A DNA stretch of 64,000 nucleotides from Siphonodentalium dalli (lineage: Eukaryota > Mollusca > Scaphopoda > Gadilida > Siphonodentaliidae): positions 19,906,991 through 19,970,990 of the forward strand of contig CP136061.1 of assembly GCA_032622095.1 (NCBI GenBank), written 5' to 3'. The position numbers and the translations under genes were made by a program. Within the stretch, counting starts at the first letter, position 1. Each line of letters begins with the position of its first letter. The notes beneath the pieces were generated by a model that saw only the letters and a list, made by a program, of their open reading frames with translations, was not told the origin of the DNA and did not search any database. Shown piece after piece: positions 10,980-22,206 of the stretch.

Positions 10980-12475
10980 TATATATATTATGCCACTCAC
11001 TTGATTATGTATGCTCTCTTATCACAAATGTGAAGAGAGAGATATAATGAATGATGATTAAACTAAAGCAACAAAATATTCATTGCATGTTTGTTGAATG
11101 AGAGCTCTGTTGCAACAACTTGCAAGCGTTTGCGGTAGAAAAGCATATAACTGCCTTTTGACGTCGCAATGGAAATAAAGTACAATTTGTTTCCAATTTA
11201 TCGGCGACAATGCTCATCATAGAACATACATAATTTGACATTTTGTCAATCAGTCAACGAGAAAGCGACATAAAATCTATTAGATTAGCTAACCATGATT
11301 GGCAACTGCGACGGAATACCAAACGCATGTGAGTGGCATTGCCCAACGGGAACGTAACCTTAAAATGGTATTAATATGGTATTATGCTGGAAATATTCAG
11401 ACGGTTTGATTATATTATCAACGCCTTAACGGCCAGACGCACGTATTGGCAACATGTCCTGATATTTCAAAATGGTTATTCTCAAAATCTGTTTAGAATT
11501 TCTTTTTGAAACTTAGTGCAAACCATTATTGTGACACAATATTTAAGAACCATTAACCGGTTGGAAATTACAATCCCATTTACTATTCTTTCATGGTTCA
11601 AAAACTATTTTTCTTGATTCAAGAAATTAAATAATTATATTCATTTAGAAAGACAGCCAGCCATAAATGATTTTCTATAATTTAGAATTTTCATGTCATG
11701 CCTGTTGAGCAATGAAATATTAGGCTGATATGAGTTGTATATCATTGGTCCATATCCAAATCCTAGCTGACCACTACATGTATATCTAAATACTGTGGAA
11801 TATTTACAGTTGATTGCTTCCTGCTTGAGTGGACCAAACTGTATACCAGCATTTGTTTTCATTGGGCTGAAATATTGGTGGCGCTTTATTTTCATTTGTA
11901 ATATATGGATGTATGCTGTTATATCATGCAATAAACAATTTAATGCAACTTTATGACGCAAACGATGTTCCCTCTCAGAGATCCTAGACAATAAGCTATT
12001 TGGTGAATGGATTGTTATGTGAAATTATTAATTATTCTAGCAGTCCTTGGTACCTAAAAGGCCGGACACATGAAAGAGAATGGTCAAACTCTCAAATGTA
12101 TTAATATCCATTGTGTTGGTCATATCTTAATAGTCTAATCGATTTAACCAATTTCGGGGTCGAACCCGGAAGAAATTGTTACTGAAGCGATATTGCTGTC
12201 ATTCGACGCGGGGAACACTGTATGGGAATTTTTATAATTCAAATGGCATCCAGCATGGTTTTGGATATCGCATGTTGTCTTAAATATGAGCATAGCATGA
12301 ACATCTGTAATGGCAAATGCGCATTTACGTTCGAGTGTATTCAACATGAGAAGTGGAATATATTGCCCGTAGATGGCTGCCAAAATGGCTCTCAAAATGG
12401 CCGAAATCTAATGAAATTTTACAATGGCAGAAAAAGTCTGAATATTCCACCGAGTTAATAAGAACGAATTATATA
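10980..12475. other. No assigned feature
   Basis: The 116-codon minus-strand ORF at 11641-11991 and the opposed ORFs at 12144-12395 and 12222-12458 carry no recognisable domain. The stretch GGGGTCGAACCC at 12157 resembles a tRNA B box on the minus strand, but no A box or cloverleaf accompanies it. I see no support for a gene. Confidence 0.4.
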
Positions 12476-12934
12476 TGTGACCCGCCATATCAAATCCAGT
12501 CGTAAGTCGGGATTTTTTTTACCCTGTGCCAATGCATTCTCTTATATATGCGAGTCGACCATAGGTCGCCTCGCATATATAAGAGAATGCATTGGCCTAA
12601 CAATTTTTTACATTTTTAATATTCTGTTCTTGTATTCTTTAACAAATTTTTAATTTCACCCATACAGAGCCCCAGACAAATATGAGCAGAGGACACTCTT
12701 CTATATGCTTCTATATATGTGTGGGGCTCCCTGCAGGGTAATGGATGTTTTTTATTTTATGTCCTAAAAATTGTAAAAAACATTTATTTAAAAAAAATGA
12801 TAAAAAATTGTTAGGCCAATGCATTCTCTTATATATGCGAGGCGACCTATGGTCGACTCGCATATATAAGAGAATGCATTGGCACAGGGTAAAAAATTCC
12901 CGACTTACGACTGGATTTGATATGGCGGGTCACA
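12476..12934 (+). mobile_element. Nested hairpin MITE C, TIR TGTGACCCGCCATATC
   Basis: Outer ends TGTGACCCGCCATATC and its inverse extend about 37 bp (through CCAGTCGTAAGTCGGGA) and are flanked by TATA (12472-12475, 12935-12938), so a TA-type target is likely. Inside are the same 69-bp hairpins as in MITEs A and B (12528-12596, 12815-12883). Inside those is a third palindromic block bounded by GAGCCCC (12667) and GGGGCTC (to 12729). The ORF at 12745-12939 is hairpin read-through. Element G at 56514 is the same element in the other orientation. Confidence 0.85.
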
Positions 12935-13114
12935 TATAATCGTCTGCCCCTAAAAGATAGAAACGTCATTCACACATATCCATCTGAAGGATTTGCTTAA
13001 TATATCGGCTACACGAAATGAAATAAACAATAAACATAAACAAAAGCAATGTTATATTACAGTATATTACGTAAATAATGTGCGATAAGGAAAACACTCG
13101 ACACTGGGGAGACC

Positions 13115-13198
13115 ACAATAAGAGAACTTTGGTTAAAACTGCCACCATGTTTTTGATGACCCCAAATAAGAGAACTGTGGTTAAAACTGCCACCATAT
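13115..13198. repeat. ~46-bp tandem duplication
   Basis: Two copies of AATAAGAGAACT, TGGTTAAAACTGCCACCAT follow each other. The overlapping minus-strand ORF (MVAVLT repeated twice) is a by-product. Confidence 0.75.
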
Positions 13199-13506
13199 AT
13201 GTTACAACATACCGTTATAGCGCTCGATAATCCTCCCCAAGCAATACTTCGGTGTTGAATGGGTCACCGCGAATCAATCTCCCAAAAATCGCCACAGTTT
13301 TCAGGGTTTTGCTTATCGCACACTCTTTATGTGATGTATATAAATACACGCTCGGCTCACACAAGTGTGTTTTGCGGATAATATCGTATTCATACTATCA
13401 GTATACTGTACTATTAATATATTTTTGAGGAATTGTTCATAAGTTGGTAACTTTTAATCTTTTATTTCTAAATTATAACATACAACCAAGGCCAGCTGTG
13501 TCTTTA

Positions 13507-13916
13507 ATCTGGTAATGTCGCGCGATGTCATGGTCCGTGCCTTTAATATGGTAATGTCGCGCGATGTCATGGTCTATGCCTTTAATCTGGTAATGTCGCG
13601 CGATGTCATGGTCTGTACCTTTAATCTGGTAATGTCGCGCGATGTCATGGTCTGTGCCTTTAATCTGGTAATGTCGCGCGATGTCATGGTCTGTGCCTTT
13701 AATCTGGTAATGTCGCGCGATGTCATGGTCTGTGCCATTAATCTGGTAATGTCGCGCGATGTCATGGTCTGTGCCTTTAATCTGGTAATGTCGCGCGATG
13801 TCATGGTCTGTGCCTTTAATCTGGCAATGTCGCGCGATGTCATGGTATGTGCCTTTAATCTGGTAATGTCGCGCGATGTCATGGTCTGTGTCTTTAATCT
13901 GGTAATGTCGCGCGAT
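13507..13916. repeat. 39-bp minisatellite, left block (~10.5 units)
   Basis: Units of 39 bp contain GGTAATGTCGCGCGATGTCA followed by TGGTCTGTGCCTTTAATCT. The period is divisible by three and the unit lacks stops in at least three frames, giving ORFs on both strands (13515-13931 plus, 13574-13882 minus). The first units carry markers (TTTAATATGG, GTCTATGCC) that recur together at 17455-17510 in the right block, showing an internal segment duplication. The block ends at GTCGCGCGAT where a LINE is inserted. Confidence 0.95.
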
Positions 13917-16900
13917 AGTTTTTTAGTTTAAACATATTTATTTGTCTGATTTCAATAACACATATAGGAAATGATACATACATTTTTATATAGACAATGG
14001 GATTGGAGGACAAGTGCTTACTCACTTATGAGTACCTCCTCTCCCATTTGCTATTACACTGAAAAATAAATCAAGAATAATGGTATTGCAACATGACTAC
14101 CAAAGGCAAGTTGAACTTATATACATGTACATATCACCGGTCGTTTCCCGCCCCCGAGTCAGTCTTTTGTTTATACATGAATTACTTGGAAGTCGTCTTT
14201 GATTGAGTCATTTGCTGGCTTGTATATGTATTTGCTAGACTTGGTCAATAGCATCTAGTTTTGTCTCACGGATGAATGATTGTACAGCTAAGAAAAAAAT
14301 TTCATTGTCGCAATCGGGTAGAGCAGGGTCTCCAAATAGCAGAATTTTTAGTGAGTAAATATTATAAGGAAGTAATTTATTCAATAGGCGAATTCTTGGG
14401 ATCGAATGTAGGCAACAATCAAAGAAATAATGGAAGGCATTTTCTTCTCCATTTCCACATGAGCAGTCTTTGCAACTTGCAATGTAATTTTGAACCTTAT
14501 CTGATAGGAGGTTGCTACATTCACATCGTAATCTGCAGTGATATATATTTTCAGTCCGCTTTCCTACATTGTAATATTTGGAGGGTTTGGGTATTTCTGG
14601 TTTAAATGTGTTTAGATAACATTGTAGGTTAAGATCTCGAGTCTTAGTTTTGGTTGCATTCCAATTTTTTACACACGTGGGCATGAATGTTGACTCCATT
14701 CTTTTTGTATTAGGTTTAAAATGTATAAAGTTTGATGCAAATCTAGTATCGTGGTCGCTTATATCGGAGAATTTTGGGGGAAGTAAGTCAACTAAATATT
14801 TGGGCACTTTGTGATTGACAATGTTATGAAAAAGTGAAAGTCTTTTTGTTTGTCTTCTTTCTGAAAGTGTTTCCCAACCCATTTCGGTTAGTATTCGTTT
14901 GCGAGGTACAGATCTCGTACAGCCACTTATAATGCGTGCGGCTTCATATTCTACATCATCTAGTTGTTTGAGTAACTTGTCTGGTGCTCCAGCCCAGACA
15001 CTACTTGCATATTCCATGATTGGGCGTACGTGTGACAAATAGAGGATTTCAAGAGTTTTGCGGTTTAAAAGATACTTGAGTCTTCGTAGTTGGGATAATT
15101 TAGCATAAGCTCTGGCACATACATTTTCTATATAACTGTCCCATGTTAAGTCGTCATCTATTTCCATGCCTAGATGCCTGTGCTGTTTAGAGTAATCAAG
15201 TCTCAATCCATCAAAGGTTATGAGCGGTCTCTCAAGGTTTTGAGAACTTGTGAAAAATAGTAATTTTGTCTTAGAATTATTAAATTTAACTATCCATGTG
15301 TCCGCCCACTTTCTTATTTTCTCCATGTCGTTATTTACACTATGTTCAAGGCTTTGTATGTCCCTATCGGATTTTATGAGGCATGTGTCATCGGCGTATA
15401 GTCTGGTTTGTGATTCTATGTTGTCAGCAATATCGTTTATATAGATTAAAAATAGCAGCGGGCCGACTACGGACCCCTGGGGGACCCCTGCTGTTACTGG
15501 CGAATATTTAGAAAAGCTAGAATTTATTTGCACCCTTTGTTGCCGTCCGTCAAGATAATTTGTGAACCATTTATGCAAGTTGTCTGTTATTCCATAGTGT
15601 TTTAATTTGAGTAACAGACCTTGGTGCCATACTTTGTCAAACGCTTTCGAGATGTCACAGAAAACAGCACACGTGCTTTGTTCATTGTCTACAGCGTGGT
15701 GTATTCTATGAAAAATTTCAACAAGTTGGAGTTCGGTACTGTGGCCTGGTATAAAACCGGATTGGTATTTATATAGTAAGTTGTTTGTATTTAAATGATT
15801 AAAGACTTTGTTGAATACCACTTTTTCTAATATTTTACCAATACAGCTTATTAGTGAGATGGGGCGATAGTTATTTGGATCACTGCGGTCACCATTTTTA
15901 AATATTGGTATTATGTTTGCTCTTTTCCATGCCACAGGGAAACAACAGCTCTTAAAAGATTTATTAAAAATATAATATAAGGGTTTACTGATGGAGCTGC
16001 ATGTTTCCCTGAGCAATTTATTGTTTATCCCATCAGGACCGTTTGCCTTCTTAACAGGAAGGCATTTTAGAATGTCAAATATTTCTTTCTCATTTGTTTT
16101 AATTTCTTTTAAAAACTTATTGGTTCTATCTGCAAAGGTCGGGGGCTCCATTTTATTGGTTTCTAGTGTGCCATGTTTAGTGAATATCTCATTGAGGAGT
16201 TCTGCCTTTTGAATCTCATCTTCAATATCCGTATTACCTGATTTCAGTATAGGTATTGTATTGTCGGTCGAAAAATTGTTGAGAAGTTGTTTTACAGTGT
16301 GCCAGAATTGTTTTGGTTTAGTATTCACACTTAAGTTTTCGTCTAGATCGCTCATGTATCTTTCCTTTGCTGCTTTTTTTAAATTGTTAACTTTGTTTCG
16401 AACACACTTGTATTTGTTCCAATCAGACTCCATATTTCTACGAACTGCCAGTTTTTTCAGTCGGTCGCGTTTTCGGATATGTTTTCTGATGATACCGTCA
16501 AACCAGGGTTTATCACGATTTCGGATTGTTATCTCATGGTATGGGATATGTTTTTTGGAGACCTCTAAGAAGGTTTCAGTGAATTTGTCAACCATTTTAT
16601 CTATATGCGTCGAGTCGGCTTCGGTATGTAACATTTGTTTCCAGTCGATATTGAAGAGTTCCATGTTTAATCTCTCATAGTTGCCCTTTGAATAATTCCA
16701 AACAGAACGTTTGTAGGATTTTGGTTTATATATTGGGACACACACTTCAACCGACGTTGCAAGGTGGTCTGATACTCCGAGATCATAAGTAGAGGGGTTC
16801 ATTGATTTAATGGTGTCACTTATTATGATCGGGTCTAATAAAGTTTCCGAGTTTCCTGCTATTCTAGTTGGTCCGCTTATGACATTTTTTAGAGTAAATT

Positions 16901-17170
16901 TTGTCATGATTGACTGAAGAGGACCTGATCTTTTCAGCAAATCGCAATTTAAATCGCCTACTATCACCAGCGAAGAATTTATGGACAAGGCACGTTCGAT
17001 CGCTTCATCTAGTTTTTTCCAATATGTCTCAATACATTCGTTATCTGAACGGTAAGTTACGCAAAGAATAAATTTGTGCTTGGTTCCCACCTCAAACCAT
17101 AAAATCTCATCTTCAAAACATAAAAAGTCTAGCAATTTAAAGGTGATATGAGTCGAGAAATATACGGCGA
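13917..17170 (-). mobile_element. 5'-truncated LINE inserted in the 39-bp minisatellite
   Basis: The element reads right to left. Its 3' end (AAACTAAAAAACT, at 13917) abuts the left array, and its 5' break is at 17170, inside the endonuclease domain. The array overlaps itself by exactly 10 bp at the two junctions (GTCGCGCGAT at 13907-13916 and 17171-17180), consistent with a target-site duplication. In a tandem array this can only be read as phase overlap modulo 39. The 3' UTR (about 13917-14234) is shared with the small copy at 22486-22869. The remaining ~979 codons are uninterrupted, which suggests a recent insertion. RT and tail look like the CR1/Jockey group; finer class is uncertain. Confidence 0.9.
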
Positions 17171-17903
17171 GTCGCGCGATGTCATGGTCTGTGCCTTTAA
17201 TCTGGTAATGTCGCGCGATGTCATGGTCTGTGCCATTAATCTGGTAATGTCGCGCGATGTCATGGTCTGTGCCTTTAATCTGGTAATTTCGCGCGATGTC
17301 ATTGTATGTGCCTTTAATCTGGTAATGTCGCGCGATGTCATGGTCTGTGCCTTTAATCTGGTAATGTCGCGCGATGTCATGGTCTGTGTCTTTAATCTGG
17401 TAATGTCGCGCGATGTCATGGTCTGTGTCTTTAATCTGGTAATGTCGCGCGACGTCATGGTCTGTGCCTTTAATATGGTAATGTCGCGCGATGTCATGGT
17501 CTATGCCTTTAATCTGGTAATGTCGCGCGATGTCATGGTCTGTGCCTTTAATCTGGTAATGTCGCGCGATGTCATGGCCTGTGCCTTTAATCTGGTAATG
17601 TCGCGCGATGTCATGGTCTGTGCCTTTAATCTGGTAATGTCGCGCGATGTCATGGTCTGTTCCTTTAATCTGGTAATGTCGCGCGATGTCATGGTCTGTG
17701 CCTTTAATCTGGTAATGTCGCGCGATGTCATGGTCTGTGCCTTTAATCTGGTAATGTCGCGCGATGTCATGGTCTGTGCCTTTAATCTGGTAATGTCGCG
17801 CGATGTCATGGTCTGTGCCTTTACTCTGGTAATGTCGCGCGATGTCATGGTCTGTGCGAAAGTAGAGCTTTTGTTTGGACACAATCTCATCCTCAGGTGT
17901 CAA
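14235..17903 (-). CDS. 1,222-codon ORF: minisatellite fused to LINE ORF2
   Basis: Codons 1 to ~244 are translated minisatellite (13-residue unit TDHDIARHYQIKG, about 17 copies). From ~245 the frame runs into LINE ORF2: partial APE endonuclease (LAVYFS, GDLNCDL near 315, SDH near 379), a linker, then reverse transcriptase (GPDGINNKLL near 620, DISKAFDKV, GVPQGSVVGPLLF, YADDT near 836-840). It ends in a Cys/His-rich tail (CKDCSCGNGEENAFHYFFDC) and stop. The N-terminal catalytic Asn and Glu of the endonuclease are lost by truncation, so autonomous target cutting is unlikely. The ATG at 17903 lies in sequence right of the array. Translation is not shown; the fusion frame follows from the period being a multiple of three. 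Confidence 0.8.
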   Translation of the reverse strand: MTPEDEIVSKQKLYFRTDHDIARHYQSKGTDHDIARHYQIKGTDHDIARHYQIKGTDHDIARHYQIKGTDHDIARHYQIKGTDHDIARHYQIKGTDHDIARHYQIKGTGHDIARHYQIKGTDHDIARHYQIKGIDHDIARHYHIKGTDHDVARHYQIKDTDHDIARHYQIKDTDHDIARHYQIKGTDHDIARHYQIKGTYNDIARNYQIKGTDHDIARHYQINGTDHDIARHYQIKGTDHDIARLAVYFSTHITFKLLDFLCFEDEILWFEVGTKHKFILCVTYRSDNECIETYWKKLDEAIERALSINSSLVIVGDLNCDLLKRSGPLQSIMTKFTLKNVISGPTRIAGNSETLLDPIIISDTIKSMNPSTYDLGVSDHLATSVEVCVPIYKPKSYKRSVWNYSKGNYERLNMELFNIDWKQMLHTEADSTHIDKMVDKFTETFLEVSKKHIPYHEITIRNRDKPWFDGIIRKHIRKRDRLKKLAVRRNMESDWNKYKCVRNKVNNLKKAAKERYMSDLDENLSVNTKPKQFWHTVKQLLNNFSTDNTIPILKSGNTDIEDEIQKAELLNEIFTKHGTLETNKMEPPTFADRTNKFLKEIKTNEKEIFDILKCLPVKKANGPDGINNKLLRETCSSISKPLYYIFNKSFKSCCFPVAWKRANIIPIFKNGDRSDPNNYRPISLISCIGKILEKVVFNKVFNHLNTNNLLYKYQSGFIPGHSTELQLVEIFHRIHHAVDNEQSTCAVFCDISKAFDKVWHQGLLLKLKHYGITDNLHKWFTNYLDGRQQRVQINSSFSKYSPVTAGVPQGSVVGPLLFLIYINDIADNIESQTRLYADDTCLIKSDRDIQSLEHSVNNDMEKIRKWADTWIVKFNNSKTKLLFFTSSQNLERPLITFDGLRLDYSKQHRHLGMEIDDDLTWDSYIENVCARAYAKLSQLRRLKYLLNRKTLEILYLSHVRPIMEYASSVWAGAPDKLLKQLDDVEYEAARIISGCTRSVPRKRILTEMGWETLSERRQTKRLSLFHNIVNHKVPKYLVDLLPPKFSDISDHDTRFASNFIHFKPNTKRMESTFMPTCVKNWNATKTKTRDLNLQCYLNTFKPEIPKPSKYYNVGKRTENIYHCRLRCECSNLLSDKVQNYIASCKDCSCGNGEENAFHYFFDCCLHSIPRIRLLNKLLPYNIYSLKILLFGDPALPDCDNEIFFLAVQSFIRETKLDAIDQV
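17171..17858. repeat. 39-bp minisatellite, right block (~17.6 units)
   Basis: Same unit as 13507-13916; together they form one array of about 28 units split by the LINE. Variant units (GCCATTA, GTGTC, GACGTC) mark register. Open frames occur on plus (17148-17972) and minus (17129-17497, 17501-17890). Confidence 0.95.
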
Positions 17904-18545
17904 TCGGCTAACCGATTTTCACATCTGTTACAAGAACGAATGAAAAACGTGCTGTCTCTGGTTATCTGCTAAATTAACCTAAATATCACCGCTGAACTGC
18001 AATGAGCGTGACACGTGACACATGCGCAGTAGAACCATTGAACCAAACTCCATGCAGCGCCCTCTACGTTATCACTGCGATGTAATACTGCCACAAGGAT
18101 GGTACTTTGCGGACCGATACATCTATTTTTACATATCGTCGGAACTATATTTAGTCACCTATTATCTTATTTTGACCAAAAGTTTGCAATAATTGTAATT
18201 CTTTTGGTATTGATAAGAACAATATAGACAGACAATAGCCAGACATAGACAATTTTATTCCTAAAACATAAAACTAAGAACACGCACGAAATCCTTACCA
18301 AATGTCCTTATGGCAGTGATATATCAGCGGAGCAATGGGAGATAACTCTGCCTGGAGTTTGCCATTGAACATATCAAATGCTGCTGAACCGGTTGTTGCA
18401 TGCGCATCTGATATGTGGGGTCATTCATATAATGGAATTGGAATTTATAGGCAAATAGTCCCACGCACATCCGACATTTATTTTGGGAACCTTATCACAT
18501 ACGATCGGTTATAAACATGATTATATTAATATCGTGACCATTTAA
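17859..18545. other. No assigned feature
   Basis: Unique-looking AT-rich flank of the minisatellite up to the next MITE. No ORF above 65 codons, RNA gene or paralog noticed. Confidence 0.4.
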
Positions 18546-18982
18546 AATGGAATAATCCGAATTAACACTCCCAATTTTCTTTGGCTTCGGGGGTAAAATT
18601 TTTTGATTCGAGTCGAGGAACTCACCCATATCAAAGCTCAGAGTGATCAGATATGGATTTTTAAATTTGTTATTTCTCGAGATGTGCAATTTTAACAGCC
18701 TGGTAAAAAGTCGCTGGACCGACAGTCTCGGACCAAATTGCGGATGAAGATGGATAACTCTAAAATCAAGTGGCTTTAGATATCAACAATTTGACAATCC
18801 GGCCAGATTTCGTTGAACAAAATGTTAGTAAATAACATGTTTTGGGCAATTTTATACTATATAGTTGACTGTGGTTACCATTATTTTTGGGCAACTAATC
18901 GATTCTGATAACCGAAGCGGCTAAAAAAGTTGTTGTTGTGAAATTTGATGATATGGAGACCATCGAATCGGATAGAGTACCT
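18546..18982. mobile_element. TTAA MITE, TIR family AGGTACTC, copy 2
   Basis: TTAA flanks (18542-18545, 18983-18986). Ends are AATGGAATAATCCGA, a diverged form of AGGTACTCAATCCGA, and TCGGATAGAGTACCT. The left arm has CTTCGGGGGTAAAATTTTTTGA, interrupted by few substitutions relative to copy 1, and TCGAGTCGAGGAA. Noncoding. The 27-bp minisatellite begins 64 bp beyond its right end. Confidence 0.75.
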
Positions 18983-19049
18983 TTAATTTTGATGTCAAAA
19001 ATTTACAAGAATAATGTAAAACCCAGTGCTTTAACAATTGTAACGTCGA

Positions 19050-21062
19050 AATCCACGAGAGGTTACCGACCCGGATAATCCACGAGAGGTTACCGACCCT
19101 GATAATCCACGAGAGGTTACCGACCCTGATAATCCACGAGAGGTTACCGACCCTGATAATCCACGAGAGGTTACCGACCCTAATAATCCACGAGAGGTTA
19201 CCGACCCTGATAATCCACGAGAGGTTACCGACCCTAATAATCCACGAGAGGTTACCGACCCTGATAATCCACGAGAGGTTACCGACCCTAATAATCCACG
19301 AGAGGTTACCGACCCTGATAATCCACGAGAGGTTACCGACCCTGATAATCCACGAGAGGTTACCGACCCTAATAATCCACGAGAGGTTACCGACCCTGAT
19401 AATCCACGAGAGGTTACCGACCCTGATAATCCACGAGAGGTTACCGACCCTGATAATCCACGAGAGGTTACCGACCCTAATAATCCACGAGAGGTTACCG
19501 ACCCTGATAATCCACGAGAGGTTACCGACCGTAATAATCCACGAGAGGTTACCGACCCTGATAATCCACGAGAGGTTACCGACCCTAATAATCCACGAGA
19601 GGTTACCGACCCTGATAATCCACGAGAGGTTACCGACCCTGATAATCCACGAGAGGTTACCGACCCTAATAATCCACGAGAGGTTACCGACCCTGATAAT
19701 CCACGAGAGGTTACCGACCCTAATAATCCACGAGAGGTTACCGACCCTGATAATCCACGAGAGGTTACCGACCCTAATAATCCACGAGAGGTTACCGACC
19801 CTGATAATCCACGAGAGGTTACCGACCCTAATGATCCACGAGAGGTTACCGACCCTGATAATCCACGAGAGGTTACCGACCCTGATAATCCACGAGAGGT
19901 TACCGACCCTGATAATCCACGAGAGGTTACCGACCCTGATAATCCACGAGAGGTTACCGACCCTGATAATCCACGAGAGGTTACCGACCCTGATAATCCA
20001 CGAGAGGTTACCGACCCTGATAATCCACGAGAGGTTACCGACCCTGATAATCCACGAGAGGTTACCGACCCTGATAATCCACGAGAGGTTACCGACCCTG
20101 ATAATCCACGAGAGGTTACCGACCCTGATAATCCACGAGAGGTTACCGACCCTGATAATCCACGAGAGGTTACCGATCCTGATAATCCACGAGAGGTTAC
20201 CGACCCTGATAATCCACGAGAGGTTACCGACCCTGATAATCCACGAGAGGTTACCGACCCTGATAATCCACGAGAGGTTACCGACCCTGATAATCCACGA
20301 GAGGTTACCGACCCTAATAATCCACGAGAGGTAAACGACCATGATAATCCACGAGAGGTTACCGATCCTGATAATCCACGAGAGGTTACCGACCCTGATA
20401 ATCCACGAGAGGTTACCGACCCTGATAATCCACGAGAGGTTACCGACCCTGATAATCCACGAGAGGTTACCGACCCTGATAATCCACGAGAGGTTACCGA
20501 CCCTGATAATCCACGAGAGGTTACCGACCCTGATAATCCACGAGAGGTTACCGACCCTGATAATCCACGAGAGGTTACCGACCCTAATAATCCACGAGAG
20601 GTTACAGACCCTGATAATCCACGAGAGGTTACCGACCCTGATAATCCACGAGAGGTTATCGACCCTGATAATCCACAAGAGGTGACCGACCCTGATAATC
20701 CACGAGAGGTTACCGACCCTTATAATCCACGAGAGGTTACCGACCCTGATAATCCACGAGGGGTTACCGACCCTGATAATCCACGAGAGGTTACCGACCC
20801 TGATAATCCACGAGAGGTTACCGACCCTGATAATCCACGAGAGGTTACCGACCCTGATAATCCACGAGAGGTTACCGACCCTGATAATCCACGAGAGGTT
20901 ACCGACCCTGATATCCACGAGAGGTTACCGACCCTGATAATCCACGAGAGGTTACCGACCCTAATAATCCACGAGAGGTTACCGACCCTGATAATCCACG
21001 AGAGGTTAGCGACGCTGATAATCCACGAGGGGTTACCGACCCTGATAATCCACGAGGGGTTT
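19050..21062. repeat. 27-bp minisatellite, ~74 units
   Basis: The unit begins GATAATCCACGAGAGG and continues TTACCGACCCT. It is very homogeneous. From about 19075 to 19860 units with CTGATAAT and CTAATAAT interleave, often alternating; from about 19860 onward nearly all are CTGATAAT. One unit near 20911 lost a base. The period (9 codons) leaves long stop-free frames: minus 18921-20918 (WIIRVGNLS repeated), plus 19831-20334, 20341-20685 and 20682-21110. These ORFs track the repeat and have no unique coding sequence beyond short flanks, so I do not call a gene. Confidence 0.97.
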
Positions 21063-21429
21063 AATAGCGACGTTGATAGAACATGGTTTGATCATTGCTT
21101 TAAATTATAATTGCTGACATGTAATCAAATCATGTATCAATTGAATCCTTTTTTAATTGGGCCAGCAGTACTTTTCCTGCTAACAAATATCGATTTTTGT
21201 GAAATTTACAGCGGTTGTTCGGTCGTGGGGTGGATAATCCCGGTTTAATGGTGTATAATTCAAACTTAGGTAGGTTAAAAGGCATCAGGTAATCTATGTC
21301 CATGTTGTCCACTCCTACCCCTCTAAATCACGAATAACAGTTATCAGAGAGGGGGTCAATTCTGCGTAAAAGTTAAGCAAATGTCAAATAAATTACATAT
21401 TTTATATGCTACCCATTGAATGGTGGGAA

Positions 21430-22200
21430 ATTTCCATGGCGAAAAGAACGCTTTATCAATCGCCTGAGGCGTTATTTCGCTAAAATCCCGATTCAGAATC
21501 TGGATTCAGATTACAGATTGGTCCCCGTACGACTTGGATCGGCAAAAGAACAGACCAGAAATTGGCAGAATCAGTAAACGAACAGACCGTAATCTCAATC
21601 TCGTGGTAATCCGAATCTGGATTGGACTCAAATGTTCGTAATGTAAACAAACCGAGATTTCGCCACCTCGGAGTTTAAAAACACAATAAAACATAAGAAT
21701 CCGTCTCTTGTGTACAAATAATTGCAGAATATAAACGATCTATATATATCAAAGAATTTTAAATGCGGAGACAAATTTGTTTTATTGAATGTAAACTGGG
21801 AGAATATTACTGAAATTAGCCAAATAATAACGCTATTGATAGTAGCGCTGGGGGAGCACTTCGGTTGATGGCGAAGCAAATCATTGTTGATTGTCACTTT
21901 CATATGTCCATTTCATAATTCCATCCATAAAATACCGCCCGAACGCATGTCGATTTCGAATTCGGCGGATACGTCACCATTGACCGAATTCATATGAACC
22001 TGCATGGATATGTATTATGCTGTGTTCGTTATTATAATGTTTCTTCTTATTCAAGAAATAGTAGGATTATATGATATCGATGGATTATCAGATACACGTG
22101 TGTACTATCATCTAGTCTTATAGCAATTTCATGTTTAAAATGTTTTGTTTCGTTAAATGCAGTCGTTTTGCACAATAGTCTCTGTATAAACAACAGACAC
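21430..22200 (-). repeat. Interspersed repeat R-A, copy 2 (no MITE)
   Basis: The reverse complement aligns to 5385-6880 across its length but lacks both hairpin MITEs. At the MITE A site it reads AATCCATCGATATCATATAA straight through. At the MITE B site it reads TTACGGTCTG where copy 1 has TTAA then GGTCTG. It thus supplies approximate empty sites. ORFs at 21506-21694 and 21628-21903 are read-through of the repeat. Confidence 0.7.
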
Positions 22201-22206
22201 ATGTTC

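Noticed and set aside
11641-11991. 116-codon minus-strand ORF
   Set aside because: No recognised domain and no supporting context.
12155-12170. tRNA B-box-like word GGGTCGAACCC
   Set aside because: No A box, acceptor stem or cloverleaf nearby on the minus strand.
18921-20918. 665-codon minus-strand ORF (WIIRVGNLS repeats)
   Set aside because: It is translation of the 27-bp minisatellite with only short unique flanks; other frames are equally open. No sign of selection for one frame.
19050-21062. CRISPR-like regular array
   Set aside because: Units are contiguous 27-bp tandem repeats with no unique spacers, in a eukaryotic context; same applies to the 19-, 39- and 57-bp arrays.
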